Below are positions 12,625 to 24,519 of a stretch of DNA of 64,000 nt, in pieces. A program made the translations under genes and the position numbers. How positions within the stretch are numbered: the stretch's first letter is position 1; each line of letters begins with the position of its first letter. Under the pieces are notes generated by a model, which saw only the letters and a program-made list of their open reading frames with translations, did no database searches and was not told where the DNA came from. This DNA is from Tetraselmis striata (Eukaryota > Chlorophyta > Chlorodendrophyceae > Chlorodendrales > Chlorodendraceae), in the NCBI GenBank assembly GCA_006384855.1, contig VCJN01001306.1, positions 49,160 through 113,159 of the forward strand, read 5' to 3'.

Positions 12625-14616
12625 TCAGAGGAAACGAAGCAGCGCCTTCTTCTCCGCCTCAAGCCCACCGAGCGCCTGATCACCCTGTTGCAGCGCGTCG
12701 ATGGCCTTCATCTCCGCCTCCTTGAAGATGCGGAACCACTTGACAAACTGCTCCCCCAGCGCCGCCACCATGTACTTGTCGTTCTCCAGCGCGTCCAGCG
12801 CCTCCGGCAGCGACTTGGGCAGCTCCCGGCAGCCGTCAATGGTGTCTGGCAGCGGCGGCTCGAGCTTGTTCTCTATGCCGTCCAGGCCAGCCGCGACGGT
12901 GGCCGCAAGCACAAGGTATGGGTTCGAGGATCCGCAGCCAAGGCGATTCTCAAAGTAACAGCCTTCCTCCCCGTCCCGCTTAAGCCTCACCTGCAGGGTG
13001 GCACACAGGCAACCGTTACTGGCCACGATTGATACCACAGTGGGGTTGGTTAGCCCGGGGAAGAGGGGGGGGGGGGGGGGGGGGGGGAGGGGGTGCACGC
13101 GCGTAGGGGCGGGATAGCGTGCGGCCGAGGCTGTGAACTGTCGGTAGAAGTGCGGCGCACCATCATGTTCCGGTTCTCCAAGCCCCAGGAGGCATGAGAG
13201 GGCGCCCATGCGCCATGCAGCCGGCGGTAGCAGTTGGGCGTCGGCGCATACAGAGCGGCGAGTGCGGGAGCGTGCTTGGTCAGCCCGCCCATCCAGTGGC
13301 GCGCCAGGGCGTTGAGCTGCCAGTCCACGTACTTGAACTCGGTGTCCGCGTCCTCTGCCAGCTTGCCGTCGCTGAACAGGCCGCCCGCCTCTGTCAGCGG
13401 CTGCAGGCTATGGTTGAAGTGGCAGCTGCTGCTGGCCTCGTCAAGCACCGGCTTTGTCATGAAAGAAGCGATCAGCCCCTTCTGCTGGAACATCTCCTTC
13501 ACACCGCTCTTGAAGCGAAACGCGGCATCTGCCGCGTCCAGCCCCGTGGACGGCTCCAGCGTGAGCTCAAACTGCGCGCTGCCGGCCTCGCTCTGCAGCG
13601 TTTCCACATTCACGCCCTGCATCCGCAGGTTCGCCTCCACTTCGAACAGCTCCTCCTCGTACTGAGCCACCACCAGCGTGTTGAAGATGTTGTTGCCGCG
13701 GATGACTGGCTCCAGGGTTTTGCCATCAAACACTGCCACGATGGCACACACAGGGCGTGTAGTCAGCCCCAGCACCTATGCATCGCCAACGGCAGCTGTG
13801 GCCATATCCAATGCTTGCTGCGGATGTGGATGCCGCACGGCGTGGCATGATAGGAGTACATGCGCTGGGGAGGCGCTCACATCTGAACTCGTACTCATGG
13901 GCGGACTTGAGTGTGAAGCCCAGCCGGCACAGCTTCTCCAGCTGTGCCCGGGCAATGGCGCGCGGGTTGGCGGCCTGCCACGCCTCGTCCCCCGCGGCTG
14001 CAGCTGCCATCGCGGGCGGAGTGCCGGCCTTCCACATGGTGTCGCAGATGACGGACACCACGCGGTGCTTGCCGCCACCGGCCCACGGCACCGGGGCGAC
14101 AGCCGGCAGGGCGCCGCTCACGCCGCGCAGCGCTTCGCGCGGCATTTGCCAGGCAATCGCAGTGGCCGGCTTCCACCACCTCCGGCATCAGCACGATGTT
14201 GCTGTATGCGCCAAACGCCAGCACTCCGCCGTAGAGGCCGACACCACCCTGCGTGTTGCTGGCCACCGCGGCTTTGGTCATTGTCTTGCCCTTCGATACA
14301 CCGTTAAGGTCCGGAACCTGTGGGCGGAGTTGAAGACGCGGTTATCACCACGCAGGTGCCAGTGGATGAGCAATGCGTCTGCTCGACGGGGCTTGTAGCA
14401 GCAAACATGGCGAAGGAGCTGTGGGAAGGGGGAATGAGAGGGTCCGCTTCATTTCTTAGGGGTATGCACTGCAGCGAGAAAATCAAAACACGGCATCGCC
14501 GGCTTTTACGAGCAGTGTAGGGAGAGACTTTACCATTGGATGTGGCGGATAAGTCTGTCATTACTTAAGTGATTTATGGTCATCTGCCATCACGAGCTCT
14601 ATAACACGAAGCCCCC

Positions 14617-14659
<43 letters not shown>

Positions 14660-14908
14660 CGCGCTTTAAAATCATACAGAGGCACACAAATTATATAACA
14701 ACAAGCCATGACTTCGTGCACACCGCGACCAAATATATGCCGCAAATACCTCGGCGCCCAGGTGCTCGTCTTTGCAGAGGGTGCGCACCTCCCATCGCAC
14801 GTAGTCTGCGTCCTCCAGGCGCCGAATTTCCTCCGCACCGAAGGGATACTTGCGCGGGGCCTGGCGCGCGTCCTGGCTCTTGTGGCTGCTGCTGCCGAAC
14901 ACGCGCAT
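12625..14908 (-). CDS. Glutamine synthetase class-I-like (lengsin-type) protein
   Basis: The exons are 14908-14789, 14317-13881, 13732-13161 and 12990-12625 (stop TGA). Joined ends read through the family landmarks: ADYVRWE|VPDLNGVSKGKT (the DxxGxxRxK-like beta-grasp segment), HEYEFR|LFDGKT (E-x-EF), SEAGSAQFEL, SSCHFNHSLQ (matching the HxHxSL signature), LYAPTPNCYRRL, WGLENRNMM|VRLK, and SSNPYLVLAATVAAGLDGI near the C-terminus. The corrected length is about 497 residues, normal for the family. Active members ligate ammonia to glutamate; lengsin-like members often use other amines or are inactive, so the substrate is not claimed. The second exon needs a single +1 shift between about 14188 and 14145 to keep frame. 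This could be a sequencing indel, a polymorphism or real damage. Start ATG 14908 is the first Met of an exon that ends exactly at a GTGCGC donor. Confidence 0.85.
14618..14658. repeat. 41-nt poly-C run in GS-like intron 1
   Basis: An uninterrupted C run lies in the 471-bp first intron of the GS-like gene and reads as poly-G on the sense strand. A shorter C run immediately precedes it after a single T. Confidence 0.95.
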
Positions 14909-17900
14909 CCTGTTGCCCTAGCCCAGAGCAGCTGCGACTGAAAGTAGGCGGCAGGCGCGCAGCAGTACCGTCGGGTGTCCAGTGTCGGTGCAGCGCGAAC
15001 CGTCGGTGAGAAGATATATACTTCAGCGAGGGTTGCCGTACGGGCAGTGTCGTCCCCGGCGCGTTGCTCTACCCTGCTGCTGCGGGCGGTGAGCACGAGC
15101 AGCGTACGACGCCGCGCTTTGAGCAGTGAGTGTATGGCTGTGGCGCGAGAAGCTGGATGTAGTGGGCTGCAGAGGGCAGCGCCGGTTGGATGTGTTGTTC
15201 GGGATTCTGGTCGCGGAAGAGCAGGTGGGTCGCAAATATACTGAAGGTCCAAATATGGGTCGAAAATGTGCTACATGGCAATTTTATTCGATTAAACGAA
15301 CTCGGAATCGCTTGAATATTTAAGGTACCGGAATTATATAAATATTACTTGGTATTTAGTCGATACGCTGCAGGTAGCGCACAGGCGGCGGGTGGAATAA
15401 CGAATGTTAAAAACGATACGACACGACATGGCGCGGGCGGCAAGATCATGGTGCAAAGCGGGTTTATATCCCCGATAAAACTTTTGTAGCCTGGTATATA
15501 CATCGCATGCTGGCGCGCTACTAAGTAGTTCTACGCTAAACTATTAATTACATTAACGTGTGCACTTCGCAATAAGAGCGGATTATATTTTTGGTTCATA
15601 TCAAAAACCAAGCTATGCTGGGCCGGACCATCAATTGCCCCCCCCCCCTCCCCGAAGTTATGCTAAAACACTAAATCAATGTTGAGTTCAAGGTCCCGAA
15701 TAGTCGTGCATAATGTACTGAGGTCTAGCTTGGAGTCACTATACATAGTATAAGTACGAGTACTGCCCATCACTCAACGTCGTCCGTCCCGCCGCGCATA
15801 TATACATGTACATGCCACGTTGTAACCAGGGTGCATTGCCACGTGTAGGCGGGCTCGACTGGACCAAGACACCCTAGAGTCGACCTGACCTAGGGACGCG
15901 GTGTGACAGGGTCTCCATACCCTGACGACCACCTGCCCTACCCACCTCGTGTAGTGGGTACCCCATATGTTGACCGAGAATGCTTCACTTGGACATGTCG
16001 CCCCACCAATTGGCGATTAGACAATTAGAGGGTAGCAATCATCTGCCGCGACTATACTTATGCGCCCCCGCCTACTATCGCGTTTCTACCTTTAGGGCTC
16101 CACCCGCCCGCAAGGTCGCCATGCATGCCGACTTCGCCCGACCAGCGAGTCGAGCAAGCACCGCCGCCGCCGGATCCATCGGGCGTGGCCGGTAGCCATG
16201 CGCCTTGGGTATCTAATGTGTACGGGCGACGCGAGGTTGTCGGCCCATGCGCGGCGGCGGTGTGGCGGCATTGGAAGTTGATACGCCATGTCGTGGGTAG
16301 CCCGGCATGGGGGCAACGGTACTCATATCGGCATGCTACGGATTAAAAAAACCTCGGTCGGCAGTCGACACAGAAGATACACGCTTCCGGACGCGGGCTG
16401 TGGTTGGTCAGACTGGGCTCGGGCCTTGCCCTGCCGTTCCAAGTGCTTCCAACAGACGTAGGGTCCTTGGGAACGCGAGCTACGGAGGCCGCCCGGAGGG
16501 CGCTGGGCTGGGTGGATGGCGGCGGTTCTAGAGGCAGATCCGGTATGACGCGCAGCTGGCCGCGGGAGGCGAGAATCATCTTGCCATCGTCCCACTATAT
16601 ACCCCGTCGTACGTACTTGCCGTTCGCTACCGACGCAGCTACCATACTTTGGAGCCTTGCCCTCTGTATGCGGTGCTGGCTGTTCCTCCGCCCCATTCCG
16701 GGGCCCCGTGCCGGGCCGAGACCCGTGAGCCGACAATTAATGATGCGGCCGGCTGGGCCAATATTGGGCTCGACGCGGGGCGGCGGCGACATGGGGATTC
16801 TAGAGGCGGCCATGGTGACGGATATTTCTGGAATTTTAAGGTCATCTAACCTTAAAAAAATGTTGCCTGGTTTAGTAGTGTTTATTCCGGGGTCGATCGG
16901 CCGCTGGGTGCCCCCGATTGGGGGGGCAGATTCCTGCGGTACGCGCACCGCTGGCGTGGTACGTGTACCGCAAAAACATCAAGGCACTAGACTCGGCGTT
17001 ACCGTGGCGCCATGATTGCTTAAATGAAAATCGGGGGTAGGGCAAACCCGGGCTACCAAACGCCTTTTTATTTGTTGCCTCGAATTGACCCACGCGTACA
17101 TCTCATCAATGTATACACGGTTGAATCAATATTCTTCCCCATGTATGTTGGCAAGTGTAGTCAACGCTTTACACTCTGTAATCAACCCTCGGGCACCTGA
17201 AATCCCATTCAGGTTTGGCGCCCCTTGCCTTGGCTCGAGTAAGGCGCGACCCTGCCTGAACTAAGGTTTGCCAATAATTTTGAACTATAGTGTACAATTG
17301 TTTCCAGCCCATCATCCGCGCTGCGCGCGCGGCGGCGGGCGCAGTGTGCGCTGCTGCTACCCGGTCTCCGCCCCAAAACCACCCAGTGGCGACGCCGCCG
17401 CCCTGCTCCAGTAATCTCGATTTCCTATAGACCGAGCCAAGAGCACTCACCGACACGTCGCTCCGTAGCTTGGCGCGAGCCAGAGACGAAGCTACCGCCG
17501 CGCTGTCGTGCAGAGCGCACCGACACTCCGAACGCCCGCGCCAGTCGCCGGGCAGCACACCGTCGCTGATCGCTTCTTCTCGAGCGTAACGCAGCGAGCC
17601 GGAGCGAACAGCCCTGGGCCTGCGCCACTGGCACTATGGGCGGGACAGGGGGGGAGCACGGTGAGCATCAGGCAACAGGTTGCGGGGCGGTAGCTCGTGT
17701 CTCCTACCAGGAAGGCGGTTCCGCCCGCCTCGGTGCATACGGAAGAGGGCCGACGAAACAGTCGAAATATTCGTTTTGTCTTTTTAATTGTCGCCGGGGA
17801 CTGGCAGGAAACCACGCAGCCACTGAAGAAACTCTGTGCGTAAACCCCAGCAGACCATGAAGCGGGGCCATCCACTGCACCGCAACCAGCGGGGCCGTCT

Positions 17901-17930
17901 GTTGCGCCCCCGGAATCGGCGCCGGCTGAT
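14909..17930. other. Divergent intergenic region between GS-like and chromatin genes
   Basis: This 3-kb gap lies between two divergently transcribed genes and so should hold both promoters. The section from 15250 to 15850 is AT-rich with several TATA-like stretches. Sections at 16000-17080 and 17300-17850 are GC-rich with open frames on both strands, but nothing recognisable or splice-consistent. An upstream exon of the chromatin gene could lie at about 17857-17930, since the frame stays open upstream of its first ATG. Confidence 0.4.
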
Positions 17931-19056
17931 ATGTACGGGTCAGACCACGACGTGTTCTTCATTGACGTCGATGACGAGGACGGGGAGGAGCCAGTGCCCC
18001 ACAACAAGTTCCGGAACATCAACATCGAGGGCTCACAAAGCGGCAAGAAGCCACATGAGGTGCGGTGTATTCCTGCTGCCGATGCAATGCTCTGCCCTCG
18101 TCTGGCGGCCATGCCCGTGCCATGCAGGCATGACTGTGCGCACTGCCGCTGTCCTCACAATGCTTGAGTAAGGGCGAGCAGGCAGTTGGGGCATTGCGGG
18201 GTAAATTCCCTAAGCCGTCAGCATGCTGGCGACCTCAGCAGGGTACCACAGCCTACTAGCGTGAAGCCTGCGCATAAAGGGGGGCGCAAGCTCACCGCCA
18301 GTACGGGCACACGTACCGATCTCTGCTGCCCACCGGCAGCTCTATGGCGGAATGCATAGCCATTGTCGATGTCAGCTGGGCCAGCACTCCGGGTGAACGC
18401 GGCAGACGCTGGCAGCTGGCGCCCGCCGCACCCCCCCGGACGTCACGCCCCTCTCATGGCACGCTTCTGGCTTGGGTGCGCTGCAGGCAGCGAAGACCAT
18501 CGAGCGCCGGACGGTCCGGAAGGGCATGTGCGCGATGGTGAAAGGCGATTCCTCCGCGACGCCGCTGCTCGTGCTCATCAACGAGGTCTACGAGCTGCAC
18601 AAAGATGACGAACATAAAAAAGGCGAACAGAAGAAGCAGGGCGCCAAGATGGTGAACATTACCTGGCTGAACCGCTGGTCGGAGGTGCCGGCCGACTGCC
18701 ACTGGACGGACTCTGCCAGGAGAGCCGAAAAGCTGTCGGTCGACAAGGTGGGCGCGGGGCTGCGTGCCCGGGAGGGAGGCGGGGGCCTCCCGCACCCACT
18801 CCCACACTGCGGGCCTGACGCCCCCGCTGCTCTCCCCGCCCGCTGCGCAGAAAGGCGCCCAGGACCGGCAGCGGCGCCAAGTGTTCCTGACCGGCCACAA
18901 GGACGACATCCCGGTCGCCTGCATCATGCACCCCTGCCAGGTCTGATCCCTCCCAGGCCCTGTGATTGCCGCCGAGCTGTGCAAAGGGGGTAAGGTGCAG
19001 GATTATTACCCTCCCAGTGCCGGTCTGTCTCTCCTTGTCTACCCCCCTTTCTCCCG

Positions 19057-19103
<47 letters not shown>

Positions 19104-22100
19104 TGCAGAATTAGTCTCCTAGCCTGGACTTGGCCTTCAGAGTGCTGCATGCTACGTGCTACGGCCAAACCCATGCGCGGGCTCATGCAGCCGGGCCAAA
19201 AGACACCCGACCTGTGAGGGTTTCAAACCGGCAGGGATGAAATTGCCCCTGCCGCGGCGCCTGCAGGTGTTCTTCCTGGACAGCGCTCCGGGGCAGCCCT
19301 GCAAGCGGCTGGACATCCAGGACAGAGCGGTGCTCCGCCCGTGGCCGGGCTTCATCTGCCGCCACTTCTACAGCGTACGCCTGCGCCCCAACCCTCGGCG
19401 CCCGCTTGGCCCAGTTGCTGCGGCCATATCGCTTATATATATGTATATATAATATTCATATATATATATATATATATGTATATGTATATGTATGTATGTA
19501 TGTATATATATGCATACATGTACATTCTGCAGTCAAATCTAATGGAGATATGTTGTGGCGTTAACAGTCTCAGTCTGGTGTGCATGCGTCACTTTGTACT
19601 TTTCCTAACTAGCGACAGGCAACGTTTCTGACCCCTTCCCACATTTACATGGAGTACCCGGTGATGTATGTGTATTTAGGATGTATGATATAGGAAGGGG
19701 CTAACATGTTGGGGGCAACGTTTAACCGCCCGTTGCTACCGTCAAACTAAACAGATGGAGTTAATTAACGCTGTAATTAACACACGCCTTTACAAAAGGG
19801 GGGGGCAGTATTTGTTTTTGGCCTGGTATATAATATGCACGATTAGTGGCGCGCGGCGCGGTAGCGGCGGAAACAGTGGCAGTCGGCAGTGGGCCACGCA
19901 ACACTAGGCGGCGTTGTCGAAGGAGCTCCGAGTCGGCGCGCTGTTTGGTGCTACGGGCAACCCCAAAGACTCATCGTATGTTTGGCGCGTGAAAAGGCCC
20001 TACAGTTTTTGGTATGTAAATCTTTGGGATAGGGATTAACAACGAATACCTGTGTCTTGAAGCTGGGACAACATGCCCAATGCTAAGAGAGGGTCAACAG
20101 TGCAGGGCACTCTGGACGGGGAGGGCAACGTTACCGACGTGCGCTACAAACGCAAATGCCCCCTCTGAACGTTTAAGTTACTGCCTTCCCAGTGTATACC
20201 ACCGCAAGCATCGCCGCATAATATAAGTATGTGTGCACTATTCCCTGGCACCATTTACTGCTCCAAGTAAACAGTTTCTCTTTCATCCTTCAAGTGTCGT
20301 CGGGGATAAACCGAACTTATGAGGAGGCCAAATTACTGGTCTACACAACGACGATTTATCGTTTTCGTGGTTCGCATGCCGGATGTAATACCGGCTTTTA
20401 TCGCCGGCGGGCTGCGGTATAATACGTTATAAGTTCCTACTTGTATATGATACTGGTAAGACGCATCACTACTTAGTCGATACTATGTGCCAGTCCCGTA
20501 TTTTTTCGCCCCCCGAATAGGACTGGCACCAGTGAAATCCTTGGAGCGTCTCTACGGCGGCCGTTTAAGCAGTGATCCAGTTGCGCAAAGCCCTGGGTAG
20601 GCGACGCTCCATTCTAGTCATCGAGCAAATTGCCGAAGCGTTCCCCAAGACTAAGTGGAGGCCGGTGACTGAATCCCCAACACTGTTGGATCACTGTGTA
20701 AAACACTGCCATCAAAGCGTCCGGCACTTACCACAAAAGGTCCGCCCTACCCGTTTTGGGCGTCGGCCCATTCGAGTGATGCGAGTTGGGGGAAGCCCCA
20801 TCCTGTGGAGCAAAGTATTTCAGCAGTGCGATATACACGTGCAACAAAAAACGCAATGTGAGGGAGGCCCGGACGCCATAACTGGAAAATTTTCCCACTC
20901 CCAGTAAAATCCAGGGCGCCATGAAGGGAAGGGAGGACCCCGCTCAAAAGTAAAGGCAGTTAAGTCCTCGGGTGGTGACTACGTGTAGACTACGCAACGT
21001 GACTACTAACAAACACTGTAAACTCCGGAACACAAAAAAAACCCCAAAGCTATGACGTTGCTACCCCCACCGCGGGCACTCCACTGCCATGTGTTCGATT
21101 ATCTCAGTGTGCCAGCCCTGTCCCCGGGGCGAAAAAAAAAACGATTTACTGTCCGGCGGGCGGGAGTCTGAATATATGTTGACACGTGGCTAGCTGCAAA
21201 GAAGTATTCTTTTGAATGGCACCGAGCGCTATACATAGTAACAATTCATCTTACGGAGCAGTGCAGTACGGTACTAGTAAGAGTAGCGTGTGTTGATTTC
21301 TAGTACTACTTTTTGTAGTAGGTAGGTGTATTTGTAATTCACACTAGTAGGAGTAGCGACTTCTTGTCGTGGCGGCGGGGTGCACCGTCCAGGATTTCAG
21401 GTCTTAGTGACTAGTCGACTGTACCCATAAAGGCCAAGCAGCCTGGACGACCCCTTCCGCCCAAACGTAGATCTGAAATGGGGCGCGGTGAAAGTGTCTA
21501 AGATAAATTGTCCGCGGTGGGCAGCCTGAGATGCAGGAGGTGTACAGCCTGGACGAGGACGGCGTCTACACGGACGACGAGTGCTTCGACATCGAGACCC
21601 TGCTGACGGATACCAAAACCTTCATGACGCAGCTCGATATTGTTCTTGGCGACCCGGAGGAGGCGCCGTCGTTGGTGAGCGGCGATGAGGCCCTCCGTCG
21701 CTGTACTCCCGTGTAGTGTATCGGCGTGGTGCGCCCCCTCGCCCCGTTGCCTGCTTGTCGAAGCGGCTTTCTGAGGCTACGCGTTGCGACACGTGGCACT
21801 GTCGCTCGACCAGAAAACGCCGGCGCAGTTGGAGCAGGACAAGCTCAGCCGCGCGGCCGAGAAGCTGGCGGAGCTCATCGACGCGGGCAGCTTCGCCGGC
21901 GGCACGACCGCGGCGCGCAAAGAGAAACTGGCTGCTTGCGAAACCCCCATAACGGTACGGCGACTGCAATGCTTGAGCCGTTCGTCGCAACAGCGCGCGC
22001 GTGCCCGCCTTTATGTTTGTATCACGTCTATCGGCGTCGAGTCGGCACTTGTCACCGACCTCGAGGGGTGTTCGTGTAACTCCGATACATATGTAAATAA

Positions 22101-23086
22101 ACAGTATAGATGCATGTAAACAGTATAATGTATTCATATATGGCTCTGACAGGGGTATTTTTCAGTATCACTATTTCCACATACAATGGTGTTAACATTT
22201 CCGAATCATTGTGGCACTCCGATATATTTACCCCTAGGGACTATCTGAATGGTCTGTAGTGTCTACACCACGAGCATGGGCATTCTTAGTAACAAATTTG
22301 GGACATAATGAAGTGATATTAAGCACCATTTACTGAACATTGTTACGATATGTATTTCTCTTGGTGATTTCTGCCTACAAATTCCGCACCCCGGTGATGC
22401 TGGTTTCTCTGGTGCAATTAAGAATGCCCCTGTGATAACTGGGAAATGGTGTAAGCTGCACCTATTCAAGCATGTGTTGATATCAAACGTGTGGATGCGT
22501 TGACGTACCGCCCTGGTTCATGCCTCTGCCGCTGAGGCGCCATCCCTGGACCTCCTCTCCCCCCCTCCTCCCCTCAAGATTTTGCGCGCCTCCGTCGACA
22601 CCAAGGGACTGAGGGGCAAGTTTGAGTCGAGGTGGGCAAAGGCCCGGAAGATCAAGGACAAGGAGGCAATCAAGATGCTGACGAGGGAGGCGAAGGCCGC
22701 TCTGAAGGAGTCGGCGCGCCCCTCGACAAGTGCGCCCGGCTCCCAACCTCCCTCAACCTCCTGCGCAATGGCAGCTGAGGCAAGCAGAGAGCGCGGCCTG
22801 TGAGATTGGCCATGAAGCGCTTGACTGTGGAGTGGCGGTGGCCCTGTTATGGTGCGCAGGTGCGTGCCGCAAGCTTGCCTTGAGCCTGAGCAAGCAAGGC
22901 GCGGACTCGGCGGTGTGTCGCCTGCTGCACAGACGCGACTTTAGCGTTGTGTTGATGGTCTGGACGGGCACGATGGAGTACCTGATTGAAGAGCAGGCCA
23001 CGTGCAAGGCCGCCGACTACGAGCTGCTCCATTCGCTGCTGCTGTGCATGGAACGGTGCGCCCACCGCCAGTGGTAACCATCATCT

Positions 23087-23121
<35 letters not shown>

Positions 23122-24454
23122 TTTCTCTCTATGTATCTATATATATATATATATATTTATTTACATGTAAATATAAGCATGCATATATGTATGTATATTA
23201 TATGTTTACATATATACATATGTATGTTTGTATGCGCTGCAGCCCGTGCCTCTGTGTCTCAACGCAAGAGCGGTGACTGTCGATTTCCTCCCCTGCGGTG
23301 TCCCTCCCCTGCTGTTGCGTGATCCGGCAGGGTGCCTCAGAGCATGGACGACCTTGACTGGGTCGTCGCCATCCCCGGCCTGGGGAAAGTCGTGCAGCGG
23401 CTGACAAAGTGGGAGATCTGTGAGTGCGCCCGGGTCAATGCGCCCTGCAGCCCGCGAGAACAACGCATCACACGGTGGATGAAGCTGTGGAGAGTGCCGT
23501 TTGTTCACTTGGACCATCTAGTGGTGTATCGGCACTTAAGAGGATGCATGGGTTGGTGCATTGCTCGGCAGGGCTCGCCAAGCAGCTCGAGAAGGCGCGC
23601 AACAGCCCGGACTACGGCTCCCTCCACCTGCTCATGAGGAACATCTTTGAGACCGCAAAGGTGGTGTTGGAAATGATGCGCGACATCACGAACGAGGCCC
23701 CGGCGCCCTCAGCGCCCCCCGCGCCCAAGGGCCCCACCCCTGGCGCGGAGCCCAGCGGTGCGAGACAGGAGGCTGCCGCACAGCGTCCCGGCGCCGCCGG
23801 GAACGCCAGCGCCGCTGGCACTGTGCCCGCACGAGCGCCGCTGACCGCGCCGCCCCCTGCGCCAGCGGTACCCGCGCCGCCCGTGGCAGTGGTGCCGCCG
23901 CATGTGCCTGTGCCACCCCCGCCGTCTGCGCCTGCGCCTGTAGAGCGAATTCCCGGCAAAGCACACCAGAAGATCCAAGCCAAGAAACGAACCAAGATCG
24001 CCGGTGACCTGCGCTGTGCGTTCCTGCCCATGCTATACGCCACCTCGACAGCACTCATCTGTGTTTGTACGGCAACGCGCTACCGGTTGCCCGACCTATC
24101 CAAGTTCCACCCCCTTCCCAGCCGCGTGCTGCGGCGTTTATTCATCCAAGAGAATAACGTGCCTTGGGTTCGCTACATAATAATATTATGGCCTTCATCC
24201 CCTTTCCCCTCAAGAAGGAGGCGTTACATTCATGTGGAAGTCCATCAGAGTACAGTAAGACAACTGAACGGATGCCCTGACTCGATGCTGCGACACAGTT
24301 CATGGCGTTTTGGTACTACCCGGGAACCCAGTGGATCGGGGTGGCGCGTGTGTGCATTCCGTTCACCGTATGCGTATTCTCTGCATCTCGGCAATCAGCG
24401 CACCTCGCAAATGCTACGAGTTCATGTACAATGTGTACCTGAGGTTATATATGT

Positions 24455-24519
<65 letters not shown>

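Larger units (their letters stand above)
19375..21536 (+). other. Long intron (2.16 kb) of the chromatin gene
   Basis: It holds a TA/GTAT microsatellite at about 19434-19512, a 10-bp inverted repeat at 20487-20529 and the diverged repeat at 20597-20653. No further exon is visible that would keep phase with its neighbours. The alternative is two adjacent genes, one carrying BAH alone. I prefer one gene because the phases match on both sides and no stop follows the BAH exon before its donor. Confidence 0.5.
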
